A stretch of DNA of 64,000 nt from Isoetes taiwanensis. Lineage: Eukaryota; Streptophyta; Lycopodiopsida; Isoetales; Isoetaceae. Both the position numbers and the translations under genes were made by a program. The notes under the pieces were generated by a model. The model saw nothing but the letters and a program-made list of their open reading frames with translations, was not told the DNA's origin and did not search any database. The stretch's first letter is position 1; each line of letters opens with the position of its first letter. The stretch lies in NCBI GenBank assembly GCA_021234155.1, contig JAJEKV010000022.1, positions 8,029,961 through 8,093,960 on the forward strand, read 5' to 3'. Of this stretch, positions 13,130 to 24,032 are shown one piece after another.

Positions 13130-13651
13130 GTCATCAGCTTGTGATCTCATGGAAGCGGTTCCAAATCATGCGATTCCCGATTTGAGTGACAAAGGCTTTA
13201 CCTATAAAGAGTTGTATAGATCGGAAAGGCATGTTGATGATATTTGACATGCGGAAGATGTGGGGTCCGAAGGTAAATGGAAAGGCTTGTTACAGGTTCA
13301 AATTATTAAAGGAAAACAAGAAGGAAGAATTCTTGTCATTATACAACAAAATACATGATCGAACCAAGGTTTTAGGAGGGCAGGTACCCCAAGCACTGGC
13401 AATGGCATTTCTGTTACATTGTAATGGGCGTGAAATAGACTGGATGAGCTTCTATCAGCATGCAAAATCAGCTTCAAAAAGTAGAGCACTTGCAAACAAT
13501 GTGGATGATGAGCTAGAAAGTGGCACGGTAAACGTTACTCCTCTAGTGGGTTTGTCTCCGACTGCACCGCTGGTTCTTCATAAGTTAACTTCACAAAACC
13601 TTGGTAGCTTCAACGTGACAAATGATGCCAATTATGCAACAGAAAATCCAG
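13130..13651 (+). CDS. FCP1-type gene, first coding exon
   Basis: The acceptor is 'ttaacag' before 13,130 and the donor is CAG|GTATT after 13,651. An ATG at 13,149 opens a frame that hits TGA at 13,245. The downstream frame (from about 13,186, first internal ATG 13,231) is the one that continues in phase into the next exon. It encodes YNKIHDRTKVLGGQVPQALA and GREIDWMSFYQHAKSASKS, which I cannot assign to a family. Either the true start is 13,231 or a 1-bp indel lies between 13,186 and 13,245. Confidence 0.6.
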
Positions 13652-13734
13652 GTATTATTCAACTCTAGTTTTTTATATTCATTTATTCTCTTAGCTCCAT
13701 TGTCATAGTAATTCTTAGTCTGATTTTAAGCGTA

Positions 13735-14112
13735 AGTCTAATTAAGTCTTAATCTAAGTCTAAGTCTGTCTAACTCTAAGTCGGTCTAAGTCTAAATTAG
13801 TCTAATTCTGTCTAAGTCTAAGTCAGTCTAACTCTGTCTAAGTCTGTCTTAGTCTGAGCCAGTCTAATTCTGTCTAAGTCTGTCCAAGTCTAAGTCAGTC
13901 TAGTCTAATTCTGTCTAAGTCTAAGTCTATCTAAGTCTATCTAAGTCTAAGTGTAAGTCTGTCTAAGTATGTCTTAGTCTAAGTTAGTGTAAGTCTAAGT
14001 CAGTCTAAGTCAGCATCTAAGTCAGCCTGTCTAAGTCTGTCTAAGTCTAAGTCAGTCTAAGTCAGTCATTCTGTCTAAGTGTAAGTCTTAGTCTAAGTCT
14101 AAGTCTAAGTCT
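13735..14112. repeat. (GTCTAA)-type intronic microsatellite
   Basis: An intron of the FCP1-type gene is largely made of degenerate 'gtctaa', 'gtctgtctaa' and 'gtcagtctaa' units over nearly 380 bp. Confidence 0.9.
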
Positions 14113-14199
14113 GTCTTGAAGTTATGTTTGTAATCTAATTCAATCTGAGTTTCATTAAATTAGTTATGTTTTTAATCTAATTATCTTCTTGCATTATAG

Positions 14200-14783
14200 A
14201 AATGTCAAGGATCTTGAAGGAATGGATTGCAAATGCAGAACATGGTGTCACAAAACTGACACTTGAACTGCAACTGCATGATGATAAGTGCTTTGACATA
14301 AGAGAAAATATGAAAGATCTAGAAATTAAACAGGTTCGTTTGACCACTGAAATAAAAAGGTATCGTGATTTGATAACACAGCTATCAAGTGCAGCAAAGG
14401 AAGGTGTTGAGGCAGTCATTGACCTTCAAATCAGGGAACTTGAAGAGGTGCAGTTAGCTTTGAGTCAAGCATCAAAAGACTTGTCAATCTCCGAAATTTG
14501 TAGAGATGTGGAGCTGGAGCAGTTGAACAACTTGAGGCCCCCGCCTTTACGAGGCTTTTTGGCAGCTCGCCAAATTATGTGCCGACCATTTCAGTTAAGT
14601 CCCTCTTTGCCACAAACGCTTGTTCTTGGTGCTAGCAGAAATAAATATTCAAGCATCAATTTGAAGGAAACATGCCCATTTTGTGAAATATCACTCAATA
14701 CCAGTGAGATGCTTCTACCAGTCATAATTGTTGAGTGCAAGCATGCATATCATGTCACATCTTTGCCTAAGCGCATTTCGTAG
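14200..14783 (+). CDS. FCP1-type gene, coiled-coil and Cys/His exon
   Basis: The acceptor 'cattatag' fits phase 1 of the previous exon (G + AA = Glu, then Met-Ser-Arg). Residues 20–110 of the exon are heptad-like, rich in Leu/Glu/Lys (coiled coil). The end reads CPFCEISL, then VECKHAYHV. In the next frame CLSAFRSIFPS follows, so Cys-x2-Cys and His-x2-His/Cys ligands suggest a RING-like zinc module whose frame is broken by one base near 14,760. A following piece at about 14,847–14,925 gives MCCDSGCGHSMSDNW, plausibly the remaining zinc ligands. The RING assignment is inference. Confidence 0.6.
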
Positions 14784-15038
14784 CATCTTCCCATCTATAA
14801 TTTTTTAAATTTGTAGGATTATCTAACATAGTTTTTCTTGTGTAGTGGCACTACGATGTGTTGCGATAGCGGTTGTGGACATAGCATGTCAGACAATTGG
14901 TTGTTTTTTCTTGGTTTAAAGAAGCACCATGGGACCAAGATTAATATAATAGCATATTCGAATGGTTGGTCTATATGCATATTTTTTGTTCATCTTCATA
15001 GTATGTTGTTAATGATTGCTGGTTTGATATTGGAACAG

Positions 15039-15774
15039 AAAATTTGCCTTCAAAAGGCATTGGCTCCACTCCAGCATCCTTATCATTTATCAAAGAGCAT
15101 AAGCTTGTGCCTAGACGTTTGAGCAGAGCTTTAACAACTACCAAGGATGTGCATGTGATCAATGATGTTTCTGAAGACGAACAAATTGACAACAATGATG
15201 GTAAGTGAAGTCATTCCTAGATTGCTAGTAATGATTGTTGGTTCCTAGATTCCAAGATTCATGTCTTTTGATTGCTAGTTTTTTAATTTATGTATGATCT
15301 AGATATTCAAGGCCACTCATGACAATGTTTTTTTTTTTTTATTTATGTATGATCTAGCTATTCAAGGCCACTCATCAAAGATAGGTACTACTGTAGAAGT
15401 TGAAGGTAACAACAAAGAGAATGAGCCAAAGACGACGATGATTTCGCCAGGTAATACATGCTTTCTGCAGAGGGAAAATATTTGTTATTACATATTATCA
15501 ATTTTTGTAATGCTTGTAGGGTTTAAGAGACTGCAAGATGGGAAAGATATGAGTGACACCACTTCATCACCTTTTGGAAAGAAACTGAATGTGGGCAGTC
15601 CGCTTCTTGACAATGGGAAGGCTACTTTGTCTCAATCAAAGTTTGATGGTGTAGCAGAGGATAATAAGGCCATTGAAACCCATCTGAGTCTTCCAATTTC
15701 ATCATGTAGTCCAGTTGTGAAGACAAAGAAAGAGACATCTCATCGATCACAATCTGAAGAATCTGTTTCACCTG
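15039..15774 (+). CDS. FCP1-type gene, three linker exons
   Basis: Three exons with clean GT–AG borders and matching phase 1 (15,039–15,200, 15,358–15,450, 15,520–15,774) encode a polar, Ser/Lys/Glu-rich linker with little predicted fold. A ~35-bp stretch just before the second exon is duplicated (15,288–15,320 and 15,339–15,376), giving a decoy acceptor upstream. The linker leads into the phosphatase exon. Confidence 0.7.
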
Positions 15775-15837
15775 GTAATTCTTTATTTTTTTGTATGAAG
15801 TGATTATGTTTGTTTCTTTCAAAGCATTTTCTTCCAG

Positions 15838-16025
15838 GAAATAAAAGGGCTTTAATTGCTGCAACGAGGAAAAGTAAACGCAGTGAAGTTTTTGGCAGTC
15901 CTTCCAAGTCACCATGTACCAAAAGGATAAAGTCGCATAAAAAGCTTTTGATTTTTGAGCTAGATGGAGTGTTGATGAAGCTATTTGAAAATACAGAGCC
16001 ATTGCCAAGTTGTGTCATGGATGGT
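15838..16025 (+). CDS. FCP1/NIF phosphatase domain, first half
   Basis: The acceptor 'ttcttccag' continues phase 1 from the previous exon. After a basic stretch (TKRIKSHKK) the HAD motif I region reads LLIFELDGVL. The family motif is Asp-x-Asp; here the first Asp (the phospho-acceptor in FCP1-type enzymes) is Glu. The exon is cut after the codon GGT by the transposon. The flanking GGT is duplicated at 42,813–42,815, where the same reading frame resumes. Confidence 0.85.
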
Positions 16026-16030
16026 CACTA

Positions 16031-16457
16031 CAAGGGATCGTCGACGTCCAACGACGTCGCGTCGTCGATGAACGACGGACTGTCGTCGTTGATCGATGAC
16101 ATCGTCGTTCAACGACGACGACGTCGTTTCGAGGTCGTTCAACGACGGTCATCAGGGCTGACGTGTCGGATTTGCCTGCGTGGCATGGGTACTGCTGCCA
16201 AGCTGGCAGGCCTGCGTGTCAAACACGTCAGCGTCACGTCGTTCAACGACGTTTCACAGCGCTGACGTCGCGTTGCGTCATGCGTGGAAATGGGCAGTTG
16301 CCAAGGCGGCGACTGCGTGTCAAAGAGCCAGCGGCGTGCCGTCGTTGAACGGCGTTACTGCTGCCGGCGTGTCACGTGCGCTGCGTGGCATGGTGCTGGT
16401 GCCAAAGGCGGCTGCCTGCGTGTCAAGACCGCGTCGGCAAAACGTCGTTTAACGGCG
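16031..16457. repeat. Left subterminal ACGTCGTT palindrome array
   Basis: Repeated 'acgacgtcgt', 'gtcgttcaacgac' and 'cgtcgtttaacg' units in both orientations, plus longer repeats with 'gcctgcgtgtcaa'. In CACTA elements such arrays bind the TnpA-type protein. The GC content is far above the flanking intron. Confidence 0.85.
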
Positions 16458-16470
16458 TCACCGAAGGAAT

Positions 16471-16535
16471 TTTTTTTTTTTTTTTTTTTTTTTTTTTGCC
16501 AAATAAAAACCCTAACCCTAACCCTAACCCTACAT
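16471..16535 (+). promoter_or_regulatory. Poly(T) tract and telo-box leader
   Basis: A run of about 27 T is followed by four tandem CCCTAA-type units (about 16,508–16,532). Telo-boxes (AAACCCTAA) are common in promoters and leaders of plant growth-linked genes. Here they sit about 80 bp before the first transposon ATG (16,613), so a promoter/leader role is likely. Confidence 0.5.
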
Positions 16536-16612
16536 CCACGTTATAAGTGGATCCATCGATAAATTTCTTTGTTATTCTTATTTTTTTTGAGTGTTCTTCC
16601 CTATCTTGCTAT

Positions 16613-16921
16613 AATGGTCCGGCAGTTGAAGACCACCTTCGCGCGATATGTTCCTTCTAGCAGTAATCCTCCTCCTCCAAGGGAAGACAACTCCAGCAAC
16701 CCCCCTGCTTCTCCCGCTGAGAACCCTCCCTTCACCATCGTGGCAAAGATGAGTGAAAAGGAGCTTCTGATTGCACTAACATCTGGCGTTCCATGCGGGA
16801 CGCATCGGGTAGAATGGCTCACCGAGCCAAACAAAGAGAAAACGACATTAATGGTGCAGATAATGATGCAAATGGTTGCATCAAACTGTCACGTCCTCAG
16901 GATGGACATAAGTAATGTATA
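16613..16921 (+). CDS. CACTA gene 1, unknown function
   Basis: A short gene starting MVRQLKTTFARY, then a Pro/Ser/Asn-rich linker and a helical part (SEKELLIALTSGVPCGTH, later EKTTLMVQIMMQMV) ending at TAA 16,919–16,921. A donor-like GTAATG just before the stop leaves open that it is a first exon. The helical end weakly resembles the C-terminal part of the gene at 24.0–24.6 kb. I do not recognise a family. Confidence 0.45.
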
Positions 16922-17073
16922 AGCTTTTTTTTATGAATGGAAACAATAAGTTTTTTTATCTATTTGTGTTGTCGTTGTATAAGCTTATTTTATGAATGGG
17001 AACAATCAGTATTTTTATTTATTTGTGTTATTTGTATTGTATGTTGTTTCTGTTATGTTAAACAATCACAGTT

Positions 17074-17251
17074 GGTCGTTTAACGACGTTATGATCATTT
17101 GACGTCGTTAAACGACGTCATGATCATCTGACGTGGCATATATGGGGGGCATCGACGGCGGCGCAAGGCGATGTGGCATGCCTAGGTGTCGGTCGGCGTC
17201 GGCTTGGCGTCGTTAAACGACGTCACCGCAGGGCGTCGATAAACGACGTCA
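17074..17251. repeat. Internal ACGTCGTT array 2, before the SET gene
   Basis: At least four palindromic copies of the type 'gtcgtttaacgacgt' or 'cgtcgttaaacgacgtca'. They end just upstream of a GC-rich leader whose exon appears to end at CATAAG|GTAAG (about 17,341). The motif matches the terminal arrays of the same element. Confidence 0.85.
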
Positions 17252-17420
17252 CATATGGCGGGAACCCGGCCGCTCGGGTTATTTACTTGTTATTTTCACT
17301 CGTTTGTTTCGGATTTTTTTGCGCCCGTGGGTCTTCATAAGGTAAGATCTCTGCTTTAATCTTTGTGTTAGAGTTAAACACCTCCAAATGCTAATAGATT
17401 AGAAAAGTATGTTAAAAACT

Positions 17421-17615
17421 TGAGGGATGCATGATCAAGGTACTGGTCGGTTCCATCCCGAATGGAGAAGACTAAATGTATCGGGTTTATGCACCTCAGA
17501 ACAGAAGTTTCAATCTTCATAGATTACAAAAGATTTGAAAGGTTGCGTGAATATAAGGTACTGGTCGACTCCATTTCAAATGGAGAGGACTAGATGTATC
17601 GGGTTCAGGCACCCT
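17421..17615 (+). repeat. Two structured hairpin repeats in the leader intron
   Basis: Copies at 17,421–17,498 and 17,539–17,615. Each can fold as a long interrupted hairpin: an outer stem (TGAGG..TGCAT with ATGCA..CCTCA; AAGG.TGC.TGAA with TTCA.GCA.CCTT), then GGTAC with GTATC, TGGTC with GACTA (including a G·U pair), and (C/T)TCCAT with ATGGA(G), closed by a 5-nt loop. The outer stems differ in sequence but keep pairing. Related copies lie at 37.7–38.0 kb. Confidence 0.65.
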
Positions 17616-17771
17616 TCAATCAAATGCTTTTTAAATATCATAAACGTTGTATGAATCTGAATCTTAAGAATAAACATTTGATAAAATCATGAAAAAAACA
17701 TGGATATTTATAATTATTATATTATTACATGGTTTTTTATTAATATTTTTATTGTTTACTAGAAAAACAAC

Positions 17772-19103
17772 ATGGACGAACGTCAGAAGGAATTTGAACG
17801 TAAAGTGAGACAGAAAGCTTTGAGAAAGTTACATGGCGACTTTGCTGCAAAGAATGTTACCCCAACAATTGCCACAAATAGTCCAATTAGACCCAGTGGA
17901 CCTAGTCTTCCTAGAGGCTGGGGTGGTGTGCATGAAATGAATGCCGCCGATGTATGTACCATAAACATGTTTCGAATGATTAGTTAACTTTATATCTTGA
18001 TGTTATTTTTTTTTTTTTGCAGTTGTACTTGACAGAGCGGTTATATTGCAATTGTTCGATGTGCAAAGGACAAATAAAACGGATGAGAAAAAGACCGCCC
18101 CCGACCATGTTGAGAAATATGGTGAATGCCCGACAAATCCAGTGCTCTCGGACGCACATGTGGGGTATTCCAACGAGGTATAATACACGAATCTTATGAA
18201 CGATAATCAACTACTTTCATGTACTTGAATCGATGTCTTAACTTAGTTTGCTTGTATTTTGTTAGGAAGAAATTGAGAATGAAGTGAGCTCGAAGCAGTA
18301 TATAGATTTTGGGGTTATGTTGTCATTGGAAGTAGATGATGTTGATACTATGAATGCGTTCATAGAAAACCCTACAAAAAGAAAGCCATCAACTTCCTCA
18401 AAGAGTATCCCATTACGTGATAGAACTCGTCGTGCAATGGCCGTTGCCAAGATTGGAGGGAATGACAATGTTCATCAAAATTGGAATGTACTAGATCATG
18501 TCGAAGAAAATAATCTTCCACCTTCACTAGTCCATTTGGTCCAGCCCTTTACAGATAAAGATCGTAAGAAATTCAATGCATGGCCTAGAGGCAAGCCAAT
18601 TATTTATGGGGAGCAATTTACATATTGGGGTAGGCAGTACATGATTAAAAATAGTCGGGTCCCCTAAGTGTTGGCCTGGATTATATATTATGACTAGTGT
18701 GAAAGTCAAAGATGGTACGTTGTTCCTTTAATGCCATATGTAGGTCCCGAATATAACTTCAGACACTTGGCATAAATTGAGTAAGCATCAGTGGCGCATG
18801 CTCATCTATGGCCTAAATTCAAATGCACGAACAATATCCAAGCCCAGTGACTACGCAAGCTTCACATATATTGATGGTCGTCCTCAGTTGCATGGAAACC
18901 TTGCTGCTTTTATTAATAGCTCTATCGAGAATCCTGAAGCTACCAATTGTGAATTTGTCGAGGCAAACAAAGACCAAGAAGATTTTTTTAGCCGTAAAAT
19001 TGACGGGAGATATATCATGGTTTATGCTATAAAAACTTTGTGTATTGGTGATGAATTGTTCATTGAATATGAATACGGTAGACCAATCTGGGAGGTCCTT
19101 TGA
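17772..19103 (+). CDS. SET-domain protein gene inside the CACTA element
   Basis: Exons: 17,772–17,951 (starts MDERQKEFERKVRQ), 18,023–18,177 (Cys-rich, CNCSMCKG, ends HMWGIPTR), 18,266–about 18,714, and about 18,740–19,103. The last exon reads like a SET domain: YIDGRPQLHGNLAAFINSS, then ATNCEFVE, then VYAIKTLCIGDELFIEYEYG. These correspond to the N-H-S/P-N-C pseudoknot strand and the GEEL..DY strand of SET methyltransferases, but the usual FINHS reads FINSS. Small phase mismatches at 18,177/18,266 and a stop near 18,666 need one-base corrections. The Cys-rich exon could be a transposase-associated zinc module. SET call is moderate; activity is unknown. Confidence 0.6.
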
Positions 19104-19398
19104 TGATGTACTCAAATTACTCATATAATTTTTGTCGGAATGCACCATTTTCTTCTTCTTCTTTCTTCTTCTTCTTCTTCTCTTGGAATGAGATTGCACA
19201 TATTGAAGATAAATGTGTATTATATCTTCAATATATGCTTTGATTATGACATAAAATTTTTATATTTCGTTCGTTATTAAATGCTTAAAATTTAACAAAC
19301 ACGGGCTCTCAATGTATGTATCAATCAATATATATTTCGTTTAATCGGACGCGAGGGGGTAGGCAAGTGGATATAAGACCACATCCAAGCGTCTTGAA

Positions 19399-22300
19399 TT
19401 GGCGACATCAAAAGTCATTGGGATAGCGAAATTAGAATACATTGAGCGAGATGGTACAAACATGGGCACAACGCATAATGAAGAGTACAATGATGAAGAT
19501 GAGCGAGAATACGATGATGAAGATGATGACAATGCCCCTATGGACGACTTCATGGAAGTTGAAGAACCCATAGTCGACATGTTAGATGCATTTGGCCCAA
19601 TCTTCGACAACGACCTAGATGACTATATAAATACTCCTAACGATGGTCATGAAGATCACGTTTTATTGGAGGAGGCGCATAAAGCATTATATCCAGGTGC
19701 AAGCATATCTAGATTGACGACATCTTTATTGATATTAAACCTTCAAGCCAAATTCAAATGGAGCAATGCCAGTGTTACGGCTTTGTTAGAGTAAGTACAA
19801 TTGCAATCACTTGACTTATTGAATTTGTAGTTGAATGTATACGTAAAGGTCTGTTTTATACAGGTTATTGCAAGAGAAAATACTCCCACAAGGGAACACT
19901 ATGCCCAAAAGTCGCACTGAAATAAAAAATATATTGGCAGCTACTGGTTTAGGCTACCATAAGATTCACGCTTGTCCAAATGATTGCATGGTATATTATC
20001 CGGATGACATCTACAAGAACACAGAAACATGCCCTAAATGTGGTGCCTCTAGGTACAATGCGGTGCCAAGGAAAGACCGTCCCGATGAAGGTGGTTCGCT
20101 ACTTTCCATTGATCCCTCGCATAAGGCTATTGTTTGATGTGAATCTCTAGCTTAACTCATGGGTTGGTGTGCGCTAATGCGTCGAGTGACAATGTACTCC
20201 GCGTGGTTAGTGACCTGCAAGCAATGGAAGCATATTGATGAAACATGGCCGAATTTGGAAGAGAGCCACGAAATCTCGATTAGGGTTGGCAACGGATGGT
20301 GTTAATCCTTATGGACGCCAATCACCCGTGGTCAACTTGGCGAGTAGTGTTGATCAACTATAATTTACCACCGTGGTTACTCATGAAGACTAGCCATTTA
20401 ATGGTAGTACTATTAGTTCCGAGGACCCAAGAAGGGAAAGTCTAGATCCATATCCGAAAATAGTTATTGATGAGCTTTTGACATTGTGGGTGAAGGTATT
20501 GAAGTTTCACGATGTCTCAAGAGAACTTCGTCTTTGAACGAAGATTTACCTTGAGAGCAATCTTAATGTGGACAACGGCGATTGGCCTGGTTTGTATGAA
20601 CTCTCTGGACTCCAAGTGTCTGGATATGCGGCATGTCACTTGTGTGGGTTTGAACAGTTGAACTCTCGCCGGTCAACGGCATTGCACAAAAATGTCTATG
20701 CAAACTTCAAGAGATATCTGCCAATGGAAAATCGACTTCGATACACGTAGGTCCAAGAGAAAAACATTGCTTCAAGAGCCTCCCAAAAGGTTGACAATGA
20801 GAGATTGGGGTAACATGTGGGATGCCGTGCGGAAGGAAATAAGGTTAAGGGAATGAAGTGGAAAGCATCCTTCTTCCTTCTACCCTATTGGACAGAATTG
20901 AAGATTCATCATCTTCTTGATCCCATGCACATCTTTAAAAACGTTTCGGCGTCTATTTGGAAGCATGTCACCGGACGTAAGGACACAGATGCAGCAACGA
21001 GAAGATCTACAAGAAGCTGGATCAAAATCTAAAGCATGGTTAAATGTCGAAGAAGGAATAAGGCCACAAGTGGATTGGATCGTGCCTAGAAAATGTATGA
21101 AACCCGTTCGAGAAGCGATCAAGGCAATAAAGACTCAACGGGATATATGCATTCGTTATGTAATTGTTTCTCCAACGAAGGGGAGTTAACCGGGTTGAAA
21201 TCTCATGATTGGCATAAGATGTTGCGGTTTGTTATGCCTATTGTTCTCGAGGGTCGCCTCACACACGGTCCACTACATGCAATATGTCTCCTATCGAGTT
21301 TTTTCGGGTTAGATGCGGATTTAGAAAACACTTTCGATCTTGAACTCTCACTTAACTTTTTTCTTTCTTAAATCATATTTAGATGGATTACAAGGAAGGA
21401 GATACCGACAAAATGAAATTGCGGACATCTCGCGAACTAAGGTCGTTGAGGCATGTTGTATGCTAGAGAAAGAATTCCCAACAAGTTTTCTCGGACATAC
21501 AAACTCACTTACTAGTGCATTTAGTGGACGGCGCTAGAGCTTGCGGTGCACAACAAATCCTAGATGGATGTTTTTATAGAACGCTTTTCGAAGGTCCTCA
21601 AGGACTTAAGTGCGTCGAAGGCAAGGCCAGAGGGTTGCATGGCCGAGGGTTGGTTAGCACGAGAGTCATTATTCTATGTCACCGAGTTCTTGGCCGATCT
21701 ACACCCCAATGCTCCACGATTATGGACCGATGAAGACACTCCAACTATAGTTGGAGAAGTTCCCCGGGAAGACCACGTAGAAGAAATTGTTCACACTAGA
21801 AGAACAGGCAAAAGTCAATAAGTTTCTCATCTACAACTCCACTCCCATGGAGAAATGGATAAAAAAATACGAGGAAGAAAAAATAAAGAGAGATGAGGAG
21901 AGAAGACGCTATCGACAAAAGAATCGCAAACAACCACTTCCAGATCATCTAGGGTCCCCGCCAAGTGAGATAAACAATAAATGGCTGCTCGAACAACTAG
22001 AGATGGCAAGGCAACGTGGCGAACATGTTTCTAGCGAAGAATTTGCATATGCTAAAGGCGTGTCACTATTTGTAAGTGCAACTTAATAGCATATAATTCA
22101 CGAGTTTCGTTCGTTATTTTGAACATTTGTTCCTTTACTTTGTAGTATAATTCATATGCATCAATATGGTCTTCTGGTGCTCACTTTCGACGACAAAAGT
22201 GTGGATCATGGCAAACGCACTTATGATTGTGGTATATCAGCAAAGTTTAGTACAGTTTTTGCCGTGACCGTAGTGCAGACCCAAACCCAATCGAGGCAAT

Positions 22301-22650
22301 GTTGGAATGGATTGGTACTATAAAGACTATCATGGAGGTTGATGTCCGTGAGTGCATTCAAAACAATGTTGTTTGATGCCTAATGGTTTGATCTTGTGTG
22401 TATGCGGTGCTCATGCCACGATACGCAAAGATCCGAAAGTGGCCTGTATTCACTAGATTCAACTTCGTCGGTATGATCGTGGTCAAGACACACTTCGTGA
22501 GGGTTGAGCAATGTGAACAAGTATGTTTACTTGGATGCAATAAAATTTATATATGTCATTAACAAAGGAACTAATGTAATAGAGGTTTTGTAGGTCACCT
22601 TCGTTCCAGATCCTTTGCAAGATCGGTGGTGGTTCAGTAGTTCCATGTAA
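19399..22650 (+). pseudogene. TNP2-type CACTA transposase with C-terminal DUF4216-like part
   Basis: The N-terminal part is acidic (DDEDEREYDDEDDD), followed by LYPGASISRLTTSLLIL and LQAKFKWSNASVTALL. After a short intron come LPQGNTMPKSRTEIKNIL, GLGYHKIHACPNDCMVYY and CPKCGASRYN, all diagnostic of TNP2. Further pieces are CHLCGFEQLN (20.6 kb), SFFLLPYWTELKIHHLLDPM (20.9 kb), LKSHDWHKMLRFVMPIVL (21.2 kb) and CMLEKEFPTSF (21.45 kb). The region 22,140–22,650 resembles DUF4216 (DPNPIEAMLEWIGTIKTIME). Reading needs many one- or two-base frame corrections, for example at 20,137–20,560, so as assembled it is non-functional. Family is certain. Confidence 0.88.
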
Positions 22651-22654
22651 GGCT

Positions 22655-23170
22655 CGCCTCCCCCATATTTGAAGGTGAAGAAGAGATGGCGGTCGAATAG
22701 GGAGGTTGGGGGTTGGGGGGGGCAGACTATTGTCATGATAGAAGACTACCATCGATTGAACCTTCATTACTTTATTATGATTATTATATTTTCTTCCCAC
22801 ATATGAATAAGAAAATACTTTGGCATCGCGAATTTTGTGTATACTACAAACCATATTAGGCAACATTAGTATTGCAACTTGAAGTTATCATAGACATTTA
22901 TGCCAAGTTAATTGGCATCCTAGTATAGACCTATGGCTTGCAAAGCGCCCGATCGTGGCAGTTCTACATACTGATTGAGTACACGCTTTATGTTTAATTA
23001 ATCATAAAATGTGAAGATTCCCTTCAAAATGCAAGATTCATATACAAAAATCATATATGTATTCCCTTCAAAATACAAAATTCATATAAAAAACCCATAC
23101 ACAATTCAAATACACAAAACAAAGTGGATGCCAGTGCACATCTAGTGGTATATATCAGCATCCATTGCAG
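22655..23170. other. AT-rich spacer in the CACTA element
   Basis: No supported gene. It contains a short direct repeat ('attcccttcaaaat' at about 23,020 and 23,060). Confidence 0.4.
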
Positions 23171-23176
23171 ATCCAC

Positions 23177-23786
23177 TCATCGCAGGCTTCGAAGGTGCTC
23201 GGCGGTGATTTCCTCCACCCCACGAGAACAAGCCTCCCGAAGCATGGAATCCAAGCCCTCCGGCGTGGTGTCTGTTTCCCCAAGGAATTCATGTACGAGC
23301 ACTTCCCGCATGCCCTGGTTGGTCTGGTGCAACTTTTGAAAGTAGGGCTTCAGCAAATGTTTCCCTTCCCAAAGGCCCCTATCCTCTAGCATACGGGCCA
23401 AGCACAACGAGTTCACCATGCATTTCTTGGGCACTTTCGAGCCCCAGATTGAGGGAAGGTTCCGGCCTCCCGGTAATGCGAGCGAGGTCTTTCTTGCCCC
23501 CTATCATGCAGCTTTGTCATGGCTTGCTTGAACTCCGGCCTTTCTTGGGTTAGGTTCGTCTCTAGCCACTTTTCGGTGGAACCGAGGCGGGTGCTCCAAA
23601 GAAGCGCTGCACGGCCTGCAGTGCGGCATCAAGCGGGCATGCATCAGGAGAAGCGGCCATGGCAGATGTAGGTGAGGAGCTCCGACGAAGGAGGAGGAGG
23701 AGGAAGCTGGAGGGCGCAGGAGCAGAAGGGCGGAGGGGCGGAGAAGCTGGAGGACTAATAGGGCAATATATATGGCATCTCAGCAT
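23177..23786 (-). CDS. CACTA minus-strand gene, unknown function
   Basis: On the minus strand the frame starts near 23,660 (MAASPDACPLDAALQAVQRF) and, after a frame change, continues as KKCMVNSLCLARMLEDRG, LLKPYFQKLHQTNQGMREVL and EACSRGVEEITAEHLRSLR to a stop at 23,177. It is GC-rich relative to its surroundings and looks like a helical protein. I do not recognise it. Its 5' end faces the ACGTCGTT array at 23.8 kb, across from the plus-strand gene at 24.0 kb. Confidence 0.45.
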
Positions 23787-23807
23787 ACGAAAACAAAAAA
23801 AAATTCG

Positions 23808-23901
23808 TACGACGTCGTTATAGCCGTTAACGTCGTTATAGACGTCGTTGAACGACCTTTAAACGTCGTTGAACGACGTTTATACGTCTTAAAACGACGT
23901 C
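23808..23901. repeat. Internal ACGTCGTT array 3 between divergent genes
   Basis: Five to six copies of 'gacgtcgtt' or 'aacgtcgtt' and inverted forms ('gaacgacgttta', 'aaaacgacgtc'). The array lies between the starts of a minus-strand and a plus-strand gene, as a bidirectional promoter would. Confidence 0.8.
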
Positions 23902-24032
23902 TCTGTTCTTTAAAAGTCATCGGCCGGCTTTCATTTTTCCCATTTCTTTTATGATTTGAGTATTGCGAACGATCCTCGGATCCTAGTTTTTCATTGCAGT
24001 TATTGTGAGTTTTTTTCTTTATTGCTTTTGGG

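Noticed and set aside
16508-16532. Interstitial telomere, i.e. a former chromosome end
   Set aside because: Only four units, in a leader-like context inside a transposon; a telo-box is the simpler reading.
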